NCBI GenBank assembly: GCA_951394045.1
Contig: OX595998.1
Coordinates: 124,001 to 188,000, forward strand
Source of the DNA: Nitzschia sp. DOCU1
Lineage: Eukaryota > Bacillariophyta > Bacillariophyceae > Bacillariales > Bacillariaceae
DNA: 64,000 nt
Direction of reading: 5' to 3'
Below the pieces are notes generated by a model that worked only from the letters and a program-made list of their open reading frames with translations, did no database searches and had not been told where the DNA came from. Below are positions 10,679 to 24,536 of this stretch, piece after piece (position 1 is the stretch's first letter; each line of letters begins with the position of its first letter). The position numbers and the translations under genes are program-made.

Positions 10679-11299
10679 GGTGCTGGCAATGACTTCCTTT
10701 TACTTCTTCTTCGTCCCTGCTGCTGGTATGAAGCCGCAGTTTATGGATCGGCAAGTGATAGCGGCGTCGAGAAGAAGTAAAAGTCCAACTTTTGGGAGTG
10801 AACGGCTGAGCGGTCGACAAGTCCAACAACCATTCACGTGGGAAGGCGGCGAGGGTCTTCTTGAACAAAATATCGTACCAGAGAGAAGAAAGTATCTGCA
10901 TGTGGCATGCTTCGTTCTTTCTTCCTTTTTAAATTATAATACATATTCATAGGAATTTTGCACTTCATTTAAGATCGAGGCATTATCGTGAGGTGTTCGC
11001 TTTCGGCGAAAGTGACGATAGTCCAGCGCCAATAATTAACCTCCTGTCTTGATGTTGACCCGACCTCTTTTAATTAGGCAATAGTATTCCAACATTCAAG
11101 CCCTTGATGATGTCATCTTACTTACCGGGCGTCCCCAATAATTAGACCTCCTGTCTTCATGTTGGGCAATATTCCGACGGGCCTTCTTGAACAAAATAAC
11201 CGACGGAGAAATTGTCACTAGAACTACCAGAAAGCATTCCAAAAAAGCATAGCCCTTGTTGATGTTCTTCGTTCTTTCATCTTTATTATATATATTATT
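10679..11299. other. Intergenic with decayed direct repeats
   Basis: No gene is seen. The segment at about 11228-11289 (AGAAAGCATTCCAAAAAAGC onwards, through a DNA block containing GATGTTCTTCGTTCTTTC) is repeated at about 11357-11418. A second pair begins CCAATAATTA at about 11030 and 11135. These look like local duplications 3' of the neighbouring pseudogene. Confidence 0.4.
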
Positions 11300-11932
11300 A
11301 ACGCTATTAAAAGCATACCCTTGTTGACCCGACGGTCCACTTGTCACTAGAACTACTAACAGAAAGCATCCCAAAAATAGCATAGCCCTTGTTGATGTTC
11401 TTCGTTCTTTCGTCTCCAATATTCCTACCGGTATTTTGATGTGTCGTCGGAACTTGAGTGGTAGAGTCGTAAAGGCTTCTTTGCTTCTTCCTTTCATACA
11501 CTGTAAAAAAAATTGCATACCCTTGCGGCCCATCATTGCTAGTGACACATGGATGATTGTTGGTCTCGACAGTGGCCACGGAAGTGTCACCATCGTCATG
11601 GAACTGGCAGACAATGACTCGTCTTCAAGAACGCCGTGAGCCATTCTTCGTCCCTTGGCGACGCGGCACCCGTCCCCTTGTTGTTTGTCGGCAGCTGGAC
11701 TAGGAATGACAGCCGCCGCATCACCGGCTTTGCCCCCGTGGCCGCGGAGCCCCAAGGCCTCAGGTCAATTAGGAAATGATGGTTGGTGAAGACGATGGTG
11801 GCTTGTTGTTGTTCGGCTCTTGGCCTAGATCGGTCTTTTGCTTCTCCAACTCGGCTTGTCTGGCTTCGAGGTCTCGCAATCGCTGAGAAGTGATTCCTAG
11901 AAGATCTTCTTTTTGCGGCAAGCTAGCAGCAC
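11300..11932 (-). pseudogene. DUF6824/WWE paralogue, 3' part, left of G1
   Basis: Read on the minus strand, this segment matches the last quarter of the intact gene at 24537-26846. It carries the coiled-coil region (R-L-R-D-L-E-A-R-Q-A-E-L-E-K-Q-K), a G-L-R-S/G-x-G-G-K-A-G block and D-E-S-L-S-A-S-S-M-T. Frameshifts and stops break it. It ends exactly at the G1 insertion site and resumes at 22777, so G1 landed in an existing copy at the codons for M-S-A-A-S-L-P. Confidence 0.75.
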
Positions 11933-12548
11933 TGCCCTATCCCGGGGGTGACGATAATGACATAAAGACGATGATAATTGTGAGACCTATGTTACTTCTA
12001 TTATATGAACTTCCAACAACAAGATTGACGAGAGGAAAGATTTTTGTCTTTCAAATATTTGCAACCGGTCGTTCATTTTGTGAACGACTTTCCCTGCGCG
12101 TAAATAACGTGCATATATTTATTTATTCGAATATGTTGATTCGCCGATAGCGTCGCCTGTAACTAGGCGTCCCAAGTCTTGGCTAGCTATGACTCCTCGA
12201 TACCCATGGTCTGAATTATTTCCTTGTCCTAAATACATCTCCTCTATTAGGCGATGAATATTTACTACTTAGATTGTAGGCATGCCGTTGGCAAGGAGCT
12301 CTATGGGTTAGTCGAATGTCACTATGCAATATACTACAAAGCGCATTCATGTGCAATGCTGCGACTCCTTGGATCGCTGCGCCGGTGCGCCGTCCACGAC
12401 GACGTCACCATTCGTTCGTGTCCGTGTCCGTTAGCTGTCTGTACGTCGTCCGTTCAGCGGACGATTCCGTTCGCCTTCGACTACTAAGACTACCAACGTG
12501 TAGGACTAATATGACTAAACTATTTATGCGTCTCTGTGGGGTATGGCA
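11933..12548 (-). repeat. G1 3' LTR
   Basis: 616 bp, TG...CA on the minus strand (starts TGCCATACCCCACAG, ends GGGATAGGGCA). It contains the hairpin GTCGTTCA-TTTTG-TGAACGAC. The partner is at 22159-22776. Confidence 0.9.
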
Positions 12549-12573
12549 CCCGCTTCCCTATGGAACAGTTTGG

Positions 12574-15177
<2,604 letters not shown>

Positions 15178-15351
15178 TATGGCTCCAGCCGGCCGTGCTT
15201 TGACGTTTTTGCAATTCCGACTACCCCGAGCCGGCCGCGAGCCGGCCGACCCCCAGTCGGGACTCAACGGCTCTCACGATAGACCGTGCTTTTCTCAAAT
15301 TTCCAAACAACAGAGGGAGAACATCAAGCCACCTCCCTCGGCTTGTAGCAA

Positions 15352-15428
15352 GAATTGAGTTAAACCCTCATAGCAAATGCTCAATGATACCCCAATGGAG
15401 CATATGGCCATTGGGTTTAACTCAATTT
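15352..15428. repeat. Hairpin in the T1 left subterminal region
   Basis: AATTGAGTTAAACCC at 15352-15366 is the exact inverse of GGGTTTAACTCAATT at 15414-15428. A nested pair CCCAATGG/CCATTGGG lies inside the loop. It sits about 200 bp before the transposase start and could be a transposase-binding or regulatory structure. Confidence 0.7.
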
Positions 15429-15624
15429 GGTCTAGAAGTGTTTAAACTAGAGGGGAAGCATGCACCTCCAGTCTCCTTGTTGGCACCTCCAGTCTCGTCG
15501 GTGGCAATGCCACAAGTTCAAATGTGGATCGTTTGGCAGCGTGGATGGAAGATACGTGATGGTTTCCATCTTTCAACGATGTGGATGAAACAATACAACA
15601 ATTATCGCTCTATTGGCGTTGACG

Positions 15625-18600
15625 ATGGAAGAACAAGCAGATCTCTTTGTTCTTACTCATGATAGTAGCCCCGCCAAAGCCCTTGGCCGATTACTACTGG
15701 GGCTACACACTCGTTCCAAGAGTGTTCGTTGGTATATTTGGGGCAATGAAGGTGGACAGAAAAATCTTCACCATCTAATTGGTTTCGAGGATTATTCCGA
15801 ATACTTTCTTTTTATGAAGATCGCCGGCTTCAAGACCGACAAATCCACAGACAGCAAGCCAGGGTTTTCAATCAAGGCCCTGCTAGAAGTGACAGAAGGT
15901 ATGCTTCGAGCAGAACCTTTTAAGAAGGAGCGGCATTGGACCATCTCCATTGGCCAAATGAGCTATCAAGAGCAAGATGGAGATGCTGCAGAAAGGGACA
16001 GGCTGCGTCGCATGTTTTGGGAAAATAGCACGGTGCAAGATTTAATCCGGCGTATCCGTGCTGGAGAAACAGCTGCTGCCCCACCAACACCAACGCCACA
16101 ACCGCTCCCAGCTTCGCCAATCAGCCCATTGCTTGACCATTCTCCCAATAGCTTATTGCCATCTACACCTACGATACTGCCACCATCCCCCGGTGGTCAC
16201 CAACCGCCCCAAACTGCCCTGATCAAGATGCAGCTTTTCAAGGCGGCCGCGGAACTTTCTGCAAGAGAGAATCCAGAAGAACCCAGGAAGCTGAAAGATA
16301 TATTGTTGGAAGGTACCGGAAAGGTTCATGGACTTGGAGCTGCCGTGCGAGAAGTTGGCAAAAGGATGGTTACCCCCATGAAAAAGGGGAATCGGACCGA
16401 GCGCCAAGTGGGCGATGCCGAGTTTGCCACGGTGGCGCATGTAGACCCTACAATCAACAATCTGGCAATTATGCCTCGTATTGTTGAAATTGAAGGGGAG
16501 CCAAAGCGTGGCCAAAAGTACATTGGCATGGAGTACTGCGTTGTGTCTGGCCGGCATTTTCTGGTGACAAAAGGCTTCTATTTGACAGTCTTTGATCTTC
16601 CGAAAACGGTACATAGCCCAGCGGAGCAAGTATTGCTGGCTCTTCCCAAGATGAAGTCTCTGGTCAACAAGACCCAGCAGACGCTTCTTGCAAAGAATGC
16701 CAAAATTGGCATGGGCATAAAAGCATTTGTTGATGACGCAAAAGTTTTCAACTTTTCTGATTTCGGCAAGCCCCTTCTTGGTGGACTTGTGGCCTGTCTT
16801 CCCCAGATTTCGGCCCTTGGGTGGGAACAGTTGATCCCATTTGTGATCCAAGCATTCCTTGACTCCGGTGGGCTCAAGACAGATATTGAGCAGCTGATAA
16901 AGCTGTCGCCAAGTCGCAGTACGATTGAAGAGCTTGTTTTGAGGTTCGCCGTTGACACATCACTCCTCGTTTCAAAAGCTTTGTCCATGGCTGGTGTATT
17001 TTATCTCTCATATGACAAAGCAGATGCCCAGAAAGGATTGGGGGGCTTGTGCAAGCTTGTATCATGTTGGGATTCGTCGGATGCTGCTAAGTCCAATGAA
17101 TTTCCTGATGGACGAGTTGTCATCATGACACTTGATGCAGACAAGTCTGGCGACTCATCGGCAGCTGTTGCAGCAGCTCTCCATCATTCGATGGAGAAGC
17201 TTGACACCATTACGAAGGCAAGGGCATGTGGCTTGACCACAGATTCTGGTGGCGGTGGCAATACTGAGTCGGGTGCACGTGCCCTTGCCAAGTTTGATCG
17301 CCTAGAGGAAAGATACCTGACTGGCAATTGCACTCTACATAATATCCATCTAGAGGGCCAGGTGCAGATGAAGATTGTTTTCTTGGCTGGGTCCACGCAA
17401 GTGACAATTGGCCCTGACCAAATCAAGCGGAATGTTGAAACATTGATGTTCTCTAGTTTCCGTTGGGAAGCTCTTGTTGGGCTACAAAACTGCATTGCAA
17501 TGTGGAATTGTAGTTACAACCACTGCGCCCAATTGTTGGTAGACGACAGCATTGAAGATTTTGAAGGCATTGATGTGGAATTCGAAGAAGTCTTATTGAT
17601 GTTCTCCAGGCTAGATGAGTTCAGCCTGGAAGACTTGACCCACAATCAGAAGGGAGGCGCTTTTATTTGGATGACCCGTGGATCGCAGACACGATGGTGG
17701 ACAGAGGGACAAGCAGCCGATACGTTGTATTCAACGCTCCCCATGCGCCGCTTCATGACCAAGAATTACCTAGATATGGACAGCAAGGAGATCATGGAAA
17801 ACGATGAAGAACCCGTGACAACCGACGTTATTAGAAAGACTGCTGGTGACTTTATTTCGATGTCCAAGGAGCAGGTGCTGATTGTGGACTTGTGTTTTAT
17901 CAAGTGCCAGCATCGATTCTATCATGCCCCCCACATGTCTTTTCTTCAAGGAAGAGATATACTTACACAGTCAGCAGGATGCCAGCCATTCTCGGTATTT
18001 TGTCGGGACTTTTTAATGACACGGGACTACGTCAGTATGCAGAATGGTGGCTGGAACAGCCTCAAAGCTTTCGAAGATCTTGTCCAGGAAATGGCAAAAC
18101 TCAAGGATCTTGTTCAAGCCGGTGAGCTTGGGCCTGAGGTGGTAGCTCTTCAAGAATCGAAAATTTAAAAAGCACTTCAAGTTGGCTTGGATGAACACAA
18201 CAAGATGTTTGCTCGATGGCGAGAAATTGACAAAAATGCATTCCTAGCTGTCTTTTCGGAGGCCCCTACAGGCCGTATCGTTGGGCGGCGCATCCTGGGT
18301 AAAGAGAGCCTGGTTTTTGACGAAGAAACTCGTTTTTTTCAGTCTCCAAATCATGGTCGCACCTTCGATCTTGTTGAGTTCCAGGAGTTCGTTGAATCCC
18401 ATATTCCTGGTGATTCTTCACAGAACTCAAAGCAATGGCAAGTATCAAAAAACTGGGACGCCATCTTGGCCATTGCAAATGGTCTCGACATTTGGGATCA
18501 TTCCGAAGACGCTGACCCACGTTCGGCTTTGATCCGCACTGAGTGTTTACACCGATATGGCGCTTTCTTTACAAATCAACAAGCGGCAGAGCGGGCCAAC

Positions 18601-19248
18601 AAAGCGCAAAACTTGTGCCATTCTTATGACAGAAAGGAAAAGAACACTTCCTATCGTGTCATGGCGACATCTCTCATCAAAGAAATGGGGGATGTCAGGG
18701 TCATTGGCAAGGATCGCAATGAGTTTCGGGGCCCCGCAAAGATCAAGGAAATGGCCAAAAGAATCAAGTCCTTTGACCAGAGGATCAAAGCTTTGGAATG
18801 CGAAATGGGTCCAGACCACTTCAGAGATGCAAGGGTTTCAATGCACAAGAAGATTTGTCGTAATTTTGAACAGACCCGGGTGGCCAACTTGCAAGACCGA
18901 TTCCAAAAGGCTCTAGGTGTGGTGCATGTACCCTCCGCCAAAGAGAGCGTGAAAGGTTTTGATATTGCCCCCCTATTTGAAGGCAAACTGCAACTAGGTA
19001 AGCTCTTCGCAAAGGGCAACAATATTGAGCTCTTGCGGGAAGAGGTGGCAAAGCGGCTCGAAAGCCTTCATCAACTGCCGGACGGGGATCTTGGAATGTT
19101 TGGGATCACAAAGCTGAAGGGCTGTATAAAGAAGCTCGAAAAGGAAAGAGCAGCCCACGAACAAGAAGATTACAATGAAAAGTTCTTCAAAGTAATATAC
19201 ACTAACATTGATGACTACACCTATGAGCTGGTGAAAAAGAAGAAGTAA
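15625..19248 (+). pseudogene. T1 large transposase-like protein, one in-frame TAA
   Basis: An ATG at 15625 (M-E-E-Q-A-D) opens 847 codons to TAA at 18166-18168. The same frame then stays open to TAA at 19246-19248, for a total of about 1,207 codons. I infer an RNase H-like DDE transposase. Candidate acidic residues are in Y-D-K-A-D (about 17013) and T-T-D-S-G-G-G-G-N (about 17238). A C-T-L-H motif (C-x-x-H) follows at about 17329, as in hAT- and KDZ-like enzymes. An E in N-Q-Q-A-A-E-R-A-N-K lies beyond the TAA, so the stop would remove part of the core. A Pro-rich linker lies at about 16080-16210. Family assignment is tentative. A short intron across the stop was considered but no good GTRAGT donor is present. 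Confidence 0.6.
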
Positions 19249-19285
19249 AACAAGCCAAACGCTGTATACTAGTAGAAAGTTGTGC

Positions 19286-19864
19286 TTAACTATTGCTCGT
19301 GTGCATTCCGTAGGAAATGATAATAGAATAGAGCATTGTTAGCAAATGCCAACCTGCCATCAGGACGAAAACAAGGAAGTGGCAGAGGCTTAGTACGAAT
19401 GACTCAATTGCATCCATGAGAGCACGGCGGCGAGCCTTGTCGGCAATACGGCGGCTCTGTTGTATGACTTGTACCCGATCCAGTAGTTGCTGGATAGAGG
19501 CCCTATCCTCTTGAGAACTGCTATCACGGAAAAGAATGCTGATCCGTTCCTTGCATTCATGATCATGATCATCAAATGATCCGTAGACCTTGATTTGATA
19601 GCCAATGTGGCTTGAATTTGCAGATTTATATCGAAGAATTCGGCTCGATTCCATGTTGGAACCAAGGTCCATGTATAACAAAAGATCTTCTCTACCGGCC
19701 TTGGAATCCTCGAAGATGCTTATGCTCAATCCTTCGAAGTCAAATTGCGCCGTACCTCCAACCGCAAAAGGGACTTCGTCATTGTTTCCAGCCGCTGGCT
19801 TGTCTTCATTGCTAGAAATGTTGCAACGATAGACGCACTGAAGATCAAAGCATTGAGTTGTCAT
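19286..19864 (-). CDS. T1 ORF2, 192-aa protein with C-terminal membrane segment
   Basis: ATG at 19864, end at 19286, 37 bp from the end of the convergent transposase ORF. The protein has a hydrophilic N-terminal two thirds with Cys-containing ends (C-F-D-L-Q-C-V-Y-R-C) and an Arg/Gln-rich helix. A strongly hydrophobic C-terminal stretch (F-V-L-S-L-C-H-F-L-V-F-V-L and onward) is likely one or two membrane passes. No family is recognised. Its place inside T1 suggests an accessory ORF or captured host gene. Confidence 0.45.
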   Translation of the reverse strand: MTTQCFDLQCVYRCNISSNEDKPAAGNNDEVPFAVGGTAQFDFEGLSISIFEDSKAGREDLLLYMDLGSNMESSRILRYKSANSSHIGYQIKVYGSFDDHDHECKERISILFRDSSSQEDRASIQQLLDRVQVIQQSRRIADKARRRALMDAIESFVLSLCHFLVFVLMAGWHLLTMLYSIIISYGMHTSNS

Positions 19865-20116
19865 GTCGGCATTAATTTATGCTTCTATTCATCTAGGTAG
19901 CACCCGACAAATCCCATGATGAGCGGAGTTGTCAAAGGATGATGACACTCCTACTTTGAACTATTTGCTAACACAGAAGGAAACTTCCCGGGAATAAAGT
20001 ATAGACTAAATTTTACAATAGTCATCATCATTCCCGCGTTTCTCAATAAATAGTGGCAAAGTAGTCTCCAATGCTGGTATGAATTGGCCGGATCATAAAA
20101 TTGTTGTTTGGGCAAA

Positions 20117-20818
20117 ATGAAGTTCTCTACCGCAGTCACCTCGAAGATTTTCCAGGAGTCAGCCAACGAAGTAGCCAGGATCATTGGCAATCGAAAGAGT
20201 GGTGACTTTGTCAAGATTGAAGTCATCGAAGGTAGCAAAGGCTTGATACTTCAGTCATCTGTTGATGGCATGAATACCGATCGCACTCTCCTTTTTGAAG
20301 GATTGCCCGACCATCATGTTTCTTGTTTCGTGAAAGAACTGGAGGCAGCAATGGAAGAGATGACCTTCAAATGCGAGGGCATTGTGGAAAGAAACTTGAT
20401 GCATCTAAAGCAAGTGGCTGCAGAAGGCACATTGCACCGCGGAGAAGATACCGATGAGGATGATTGCCCCTCTCCATATGCTAGCTCTCTTGTTGCAGAG
20501 AGCCCTGATCTGAAGGCCAAGCTTCGTCCTTTGCTTGAGTCGCCTGCTGATTCTTCCCCCGAAGGCACACACGTCATTCCATCAACGGGCAAGGCTAAGA
20601 AGGAGCCGGAAGAAGGATCGGATGGTGGCAACATGAACGACACCAGCACCGAAGTGGATAGTCCAGCACCAGCTCCTATCCGGCGCATGACCAGAGGGCG
20701 CCAAAAGAAACTCGTCACCCATCAAGTCGACAACAGCGGGGATGAGGGATCTTTGGACAACATGGAGTGCTACAACAATTTGTCGCAACAAGTTGGCCTC
20801 CCCAAGGCGAAGTATTGA
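20117..20818 (+). CDS. T1 ORF3, 233-aa acidic protein of unknown function
   Basis: ATG at 20117 (M-K-F-S-T-A-V-T-S-K), TGA at 20816-20818. Two sections are visible. Residues 1 to about 110 look like a compact alpha/beta domain with alternating charged and hydrophobic residues. The rest is low-complexity, Ser/Pro/Glu-rich, and includes R-R-M-T-R-G-R-Q-K-K, a likely nuclear-localisation or AT-hook-like basic patch. It diverges from ORF2 and ends about 180 bp before the right end of T1. It could be a DNA-binding accessory to transposition; this is inference only. Confidence 0.45.
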   Translation: MKFSTAVTSKIFQESANEVARIIGNRKSGDFVKIEVIEGSKGLILQSSVDGMNTDRTLLFEGLPDHHVSCFVKELEAAMEEMTFKCEGIVERNLMHLKQVAAEGTLHRGEDTDEDDCPSPYASSLVAESPDLKAKLRPLLESPADSSPEGTHVIPSTGKAKKEPEEGSDGGNMNDTSTEVDSPAPAPIRRMTRGRQKKLVTHQVDNSGDEGSLDNMECYNNLSQQVGLPKAKY

Positions 20819-20997
20819 AACTTGGTGTTGGCATCAGCATTTGAATGGGTACTATGACATAACACCATAAACTAGCACGCCAGCAGGCATTTATTTTATA
20901 CATATCTATATAAATATATTCGCTGCCGTTGCCCGACGAGGTCCGAGCTCTCCTTTAAAAAGTGCAAAAACGTCCGCCGCGGTACCCTGGAGCCATA

Positions 20998-22134
20998 ACT
21001 GTCTGACTGTTTGTTCAGCTGGAAGCTTACTTGCCTTTTGGTTTTGGCTTTACCTTTGTCTTTCTTAGACTGTTTCTTGGCGAGGGCTTTGACGACAGTC
21101 TCCATCTGGAGTGCCGAGAACATGTTCTCACCGTTGCCTCTCGGACGATTGTTCGGACGATCTTTGGCATTGCCAGGGAGATTCCAACACTTGTCGTCAG
21201 GGGCCGGATGGAACCTGCCGCAATGCTTACAGGGTTCCTTTCGGTCCCCCTTCTCGCTCTTTTTGTGGTCTTTGCCTCGCTTACGTTTCTTGCCGCCGTC
21301 CTTGCTTTCGCCTTGGGACTTGCCGGCTTCTTTTTTCTTTTCTTTGTTCTTTTTCTCTTGCCGCATCCCATCGTCAAAGATGTGCTTGGCTTTGAGCTTC
21401 TCGAGATACTTGTAGTAATCATCGAGGCTCATAGCGAAAGGGTCGATGTTAGAGGTGAGTAGGTCTCTCTGCCACTCAATCCTCTTCGCCCGATCGAGTA
21501 TCTCCACAAGTTCGTCGTCGTCGAACGGCTCGCATGTGGTCTTGTCCTCAGGGATTGGAAAGTGGGCCAACATCCTGTTTTGATGTAGGAGTTCAGCGCG
21601 GAAGTCGGCTAGGGACATCTCCATCATGAAGACATGGTAGCGGAGGTACTGCTTTTGGCGCCGGTAGGCGTGCTCCGACCCGAAGTAGTCTCTCGACATC
21701 GTTTGGATCGTTTCGTTGAATGTGTCTTCAGCCTTCTCGTTCGGGTCCTTGAATCGCAGGTCCGCAACCTTGTTCATGAACTTCTCCCTCGCCGTTCCAC
21801 CCAATAGCATCTGGGCGTACTTGATCTTCTTCTCGCCGGTGTCCAGGGGGACATCGCGAATGAGTTCTTCGAACTGAATCCGCCACTTGGCCCATCGCTC
21901 CGCATCGCCGCTTTCGAAGATAAAGCAGCGGCTTACGAACTCATCCGATTCCTTGTCCTTGGGGTCGACCTTGATCTTGATCTTCTTGACCTTCTCGTCT
22001 TCTCCAACGATCTCGTCGTCCTCTTTCGGTTTCTCACGACGGAACGGAATCGGAGGAGGGTTAACATGCGCCGCTTGCGTCAACAAGAACGCAACCTTCT
22101 TGGCGTACTCGTGGTTGCTGTAGGCTGTCTTCAT
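20998..22134 (-). CDS. G1 gag (5' part of a fused gag-pol)
   Basis: ATG at 22134, 24 nt after the 5' LTR. The capsid-like core contains a W-x-x-W-R-I-Q-F-E region and an M-S-R-D-Y-F pattern usual in Ty3-like gag. A zinc knuckle C-K-H-C-G-R-F-H-P-A-P-D-D-K-C lies near residue 300. A Lys-rich stretch follows. The frame enters T1 at 20997 and stops 34 codons into it at 20896. In the pre-insertion element it would run straight into the Ser/Asp-rich start of pol with no stop. This Gag would assemble particles and bind element RNA. Confidence 0.8.
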
Positions 22135-22145
22135 AACCTAGCGGG

Positions 22146-22157
22146 AGTTTTAAAACT
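22146..22157 (-). promoter_or_regulatory. G1 palindromic primer-site position
   Basis: One nucleotide after the 5' LTR (minus strand) lies AGTTTTAAAACT, a perfect 12-bp palindrome followed by CCCGC. No TGG-initial tRNA complement is present. The position matches the palindromes in G-A, G-B and the TRIM. Confidence 0.7.
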
Positions 22158-22158
22158 G

Positions 22159-22776
22159 TGCCCTATCCCGGGGGTGATGATAATGAAATAAGGACGATGA
22201 TAATTGTGAGACCTATGTTACTTCTATTATATGAACTTCCAACAACAAGATTGACGAGAGGAAAGATTTTTGTCTTTCAAATATTTGCAACCGGTCGTTC
22301 ATTTTGTGAACGACTTTCCCTGCGCATAAAAACAACGCGCATATATTTATTTATTCGAATATGTCGATTGGCCGATAGCGTCGCCTGTAACTAGGCATCC
22401 CAAGTCTTGGCTAGCTACGACTCCTTGATACCCATGGTCTGAATTATTTCCTTGTCCTAAATACATCTCCTCTATTAGGCGATGAATATTTACTACTTAG
22501 ATTGTAGGCATGCCGTTGGCAAGGGACTCTATGGGTTAGTCGAATGTCACTATGCAATATACTACAAAGCGCATTCATGTGCAACGTGGCGGCTCCTTGG
22601 ATCGCTGCGCCGGTGCGCCGTCCGCGACGACGTCACCGTTCGTTCGTGTCCGTGTCCGTTATCTGTCTGTACGCCGTCCGTCCGGCGGACGATTCCGTTC
22701 GCCTTCGACTACTAAGACTACCAACGTGTAGGACTAATATGACTAAACTATTTATGCGTCTCTGTGGGGTATGACA
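22159..22776 (-). repeat. G1 5' LTR
   Basis: 618 bp, starting TGTCATACCCCACAG and ending GGGATAGGGCA on the minus strand. It presumably carries the element promoter, though no TATA box could be assigned with certainty. Confidence 0.9.
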
Positions 22777-23680
22777 AGCACTCAATTCTTCTAGCAGTGA
22801 TTCCTAGACGAACCACGACATGTTGAGCCCCGTCTCCATCCATAAAATCAAAGTCGTGGCCAGAAAAAGTTAGCTCAGCCACGCACGTTGATTTAGTAGA
22901 GGAGTGCATGGTAAGATCAGCCACATGGATCAGATACGGAAACTTTTCTATCGTCACAGATACTTTGGTTTGTTTCTCCAAGGCCTTTGGATACACGAAC
23001 TCCATTATTTCTCTGGGGCACTACCGTCAAAGTGGGCCCATTTGTTGATCTTGATGGAGCCACTGCCGTGACCCAAAGATGGCACTTCGTTTGGCTGTAT
23101 CTCGTAGTAGTGCATGTCTTAAAAAGCCAGTTCTACCGCATTGGTTTCTTCTACAATCATCCAACATTAAGTTCTTCCACGACATGATTCTCCAAAGCCA
23201 GCTCTACCTCCAAAATTGAATTCTTTCTTCTCCACCACCTTGCTGTTTTTGGTTCTTTCCCACCTTGCTCTTGGATGCTAACCTTTTTCGTGGTTGAGAA
23301 AACAAGTGACACAAGAAGCACTGTCGTTCTAATAATGAAAATTGTCTTGATGCATGAAAGAGCCATGATGCATAGATATGGGTAGGGCGTTGAGAGTTTT
23401 GACAGATTTCGGACAAGTCGTTGTTTTCAAAGACGACAGCAACACGGCATGTTCTTCTTGTCAAGAGGGGCTGTTTGGTGGAAATTCTGGATAGCTAGCC
23501 CCGCTTCAAGCCACAGGCAGTCGTCAAAAGAAACAAGGTGAAAGTCACGTCTTTGTCTGGGTCAATCCACCACTCACAACAAGTCGTCAAAGTCTCCTTG
23601 GGGCCGTCGTAATCACGGTGGTTGGACCAAAGAGCTTTTCCTCATCCTGGATGGAGAGGGCAGCACCATCCTTGTCAAGC
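22777..23680 (-). pseudogene. DUF6824/WWE paralogue, 5' part, right of G1
   Basis: The minus strand encodes a recognisable WWE segment (V-S-V-T-I-E-K-F-P-Y-L-I-H-V-A-D-L-T-M-H-S) and matches further up to the region before it. A piece at about 23600-23660 resembles the sequence at about 28640-28700 of the third copy. Stops and indels are frequent. It joins the fragment at 11300-11932 when G1 is removed. Confidence 0.7.
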
Positions 23681-24536
23681 GGAATTTCGTCAAGTCAATT
23701 GTCCGTTCCGGCCTGGCTTTCAAAACTGGAGTCTTTTCTTCTTCCACCAAATGCTCGACTGGTAATGGCGGGCAAAGCAGCAGTAGGAGCTACTACTACC
23801 GGTAGTGAGGAGGAATACAGACATTAGTATTGACAGATGTCATAGTAGCGTTTCCTGTTGCAAACGAATGCCTGGCATCTACGTCGTCTTTTCAAGACAA
23901 TGTTCTTGGATTTTGAGCTACTTCTAGCAAGTAGCGTTGTTGTTCGTTGTTGCGTTTTGATACGGGGATGCGCATCTTTGGAGACATAATACGGCACGAC
24001 GACCTACGTGCGTCAGCACATATCTTTCCACAATGACGATGGCATGGAGAAAACAAAAAGTACGTTAGGACATTCTCTTGGGGAGCCTACTCCGACGATG
24101 CTCGCTCATTTGTGGCTGACGACTGGAAAGGTACGCGAATTTCATTAATTAGATTGGGCATGGTCCGCTTCTGTAGGGTTCGCGATTTCTAAACGCCACT
24201 TTATATGTCAATCACGAAGTTCCTAGCGAAACTCTTCTTTGAGACATTTTGATGCCCTCTCAATATAGCCCAAAGACTGATCGCGGAAACACATAGCCAA
24301 GAACTAAGCCCTGATCTATTTAATGGAGGGCAACAAGATTCCAAGGCGAATCCCGCAAGAGACCAATCGCGGTAGAATAACTCATCGCGGGTTTCCGTTC
24401 GTGTCTTGCTTGCGGGTTTCTGCACATCCGTAATAAAAGCAAGATATCATATCTTCTTTCTTCCGATTGTCTCTTTTCACTCCAGTCTCATTATCCTTGT
24501 CAAGTGAAACCTTTCAAGATCATTATTATTATCATC
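23681..24536. other. Upstream region of the DUF6824-WWE gene, no gene seen
   Basis: No supported ORF. It should contain the promoter of the gene starting at 24537, and CT-rich sequence occurs just before the start. The part nearest 23681 may still be decayed paralogue DNA. Confidence 0.4.

Larger units (their letters stand above)
15178..20997 (+). mobile_element. DNA transposon T1, 5.8 kb, TSD ACTGT
   Basis: The terminal inverted repeats begin TATGGCTCCAG at both ends (left 15178; right end 20997 read in reverse). After an unmatched spacer they share GACGTTTTTGCA. The 5-mer ACTGT flanks both sides (15173-15177 and 20998-21002). Excision with one TSD restores the G1 gag-pol frame exactly, which fixes the boundaries. 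Inside are a long transposase-like ORF (+), a 192-aa ORF (-) and a 233-aa ORF (+). A 5-bp TSD with a CxxH-bearing transposase does not match a superfamily I can name with confidence. Confidence 0.9.

Noticed and set aside
18120..18200. Intron removing the TAA in the T1 transposase
   Set aside because: No GTRAGT-type donor with an in-frame AG acceptor was found around the stop.
22159..22776. ORFs of about 77 aa inside both G1 LTRs
   Set aside because: They occur in both LTR copies, lack coding features and differ by frame-neutral noise; they are chance ORFs in repeats.
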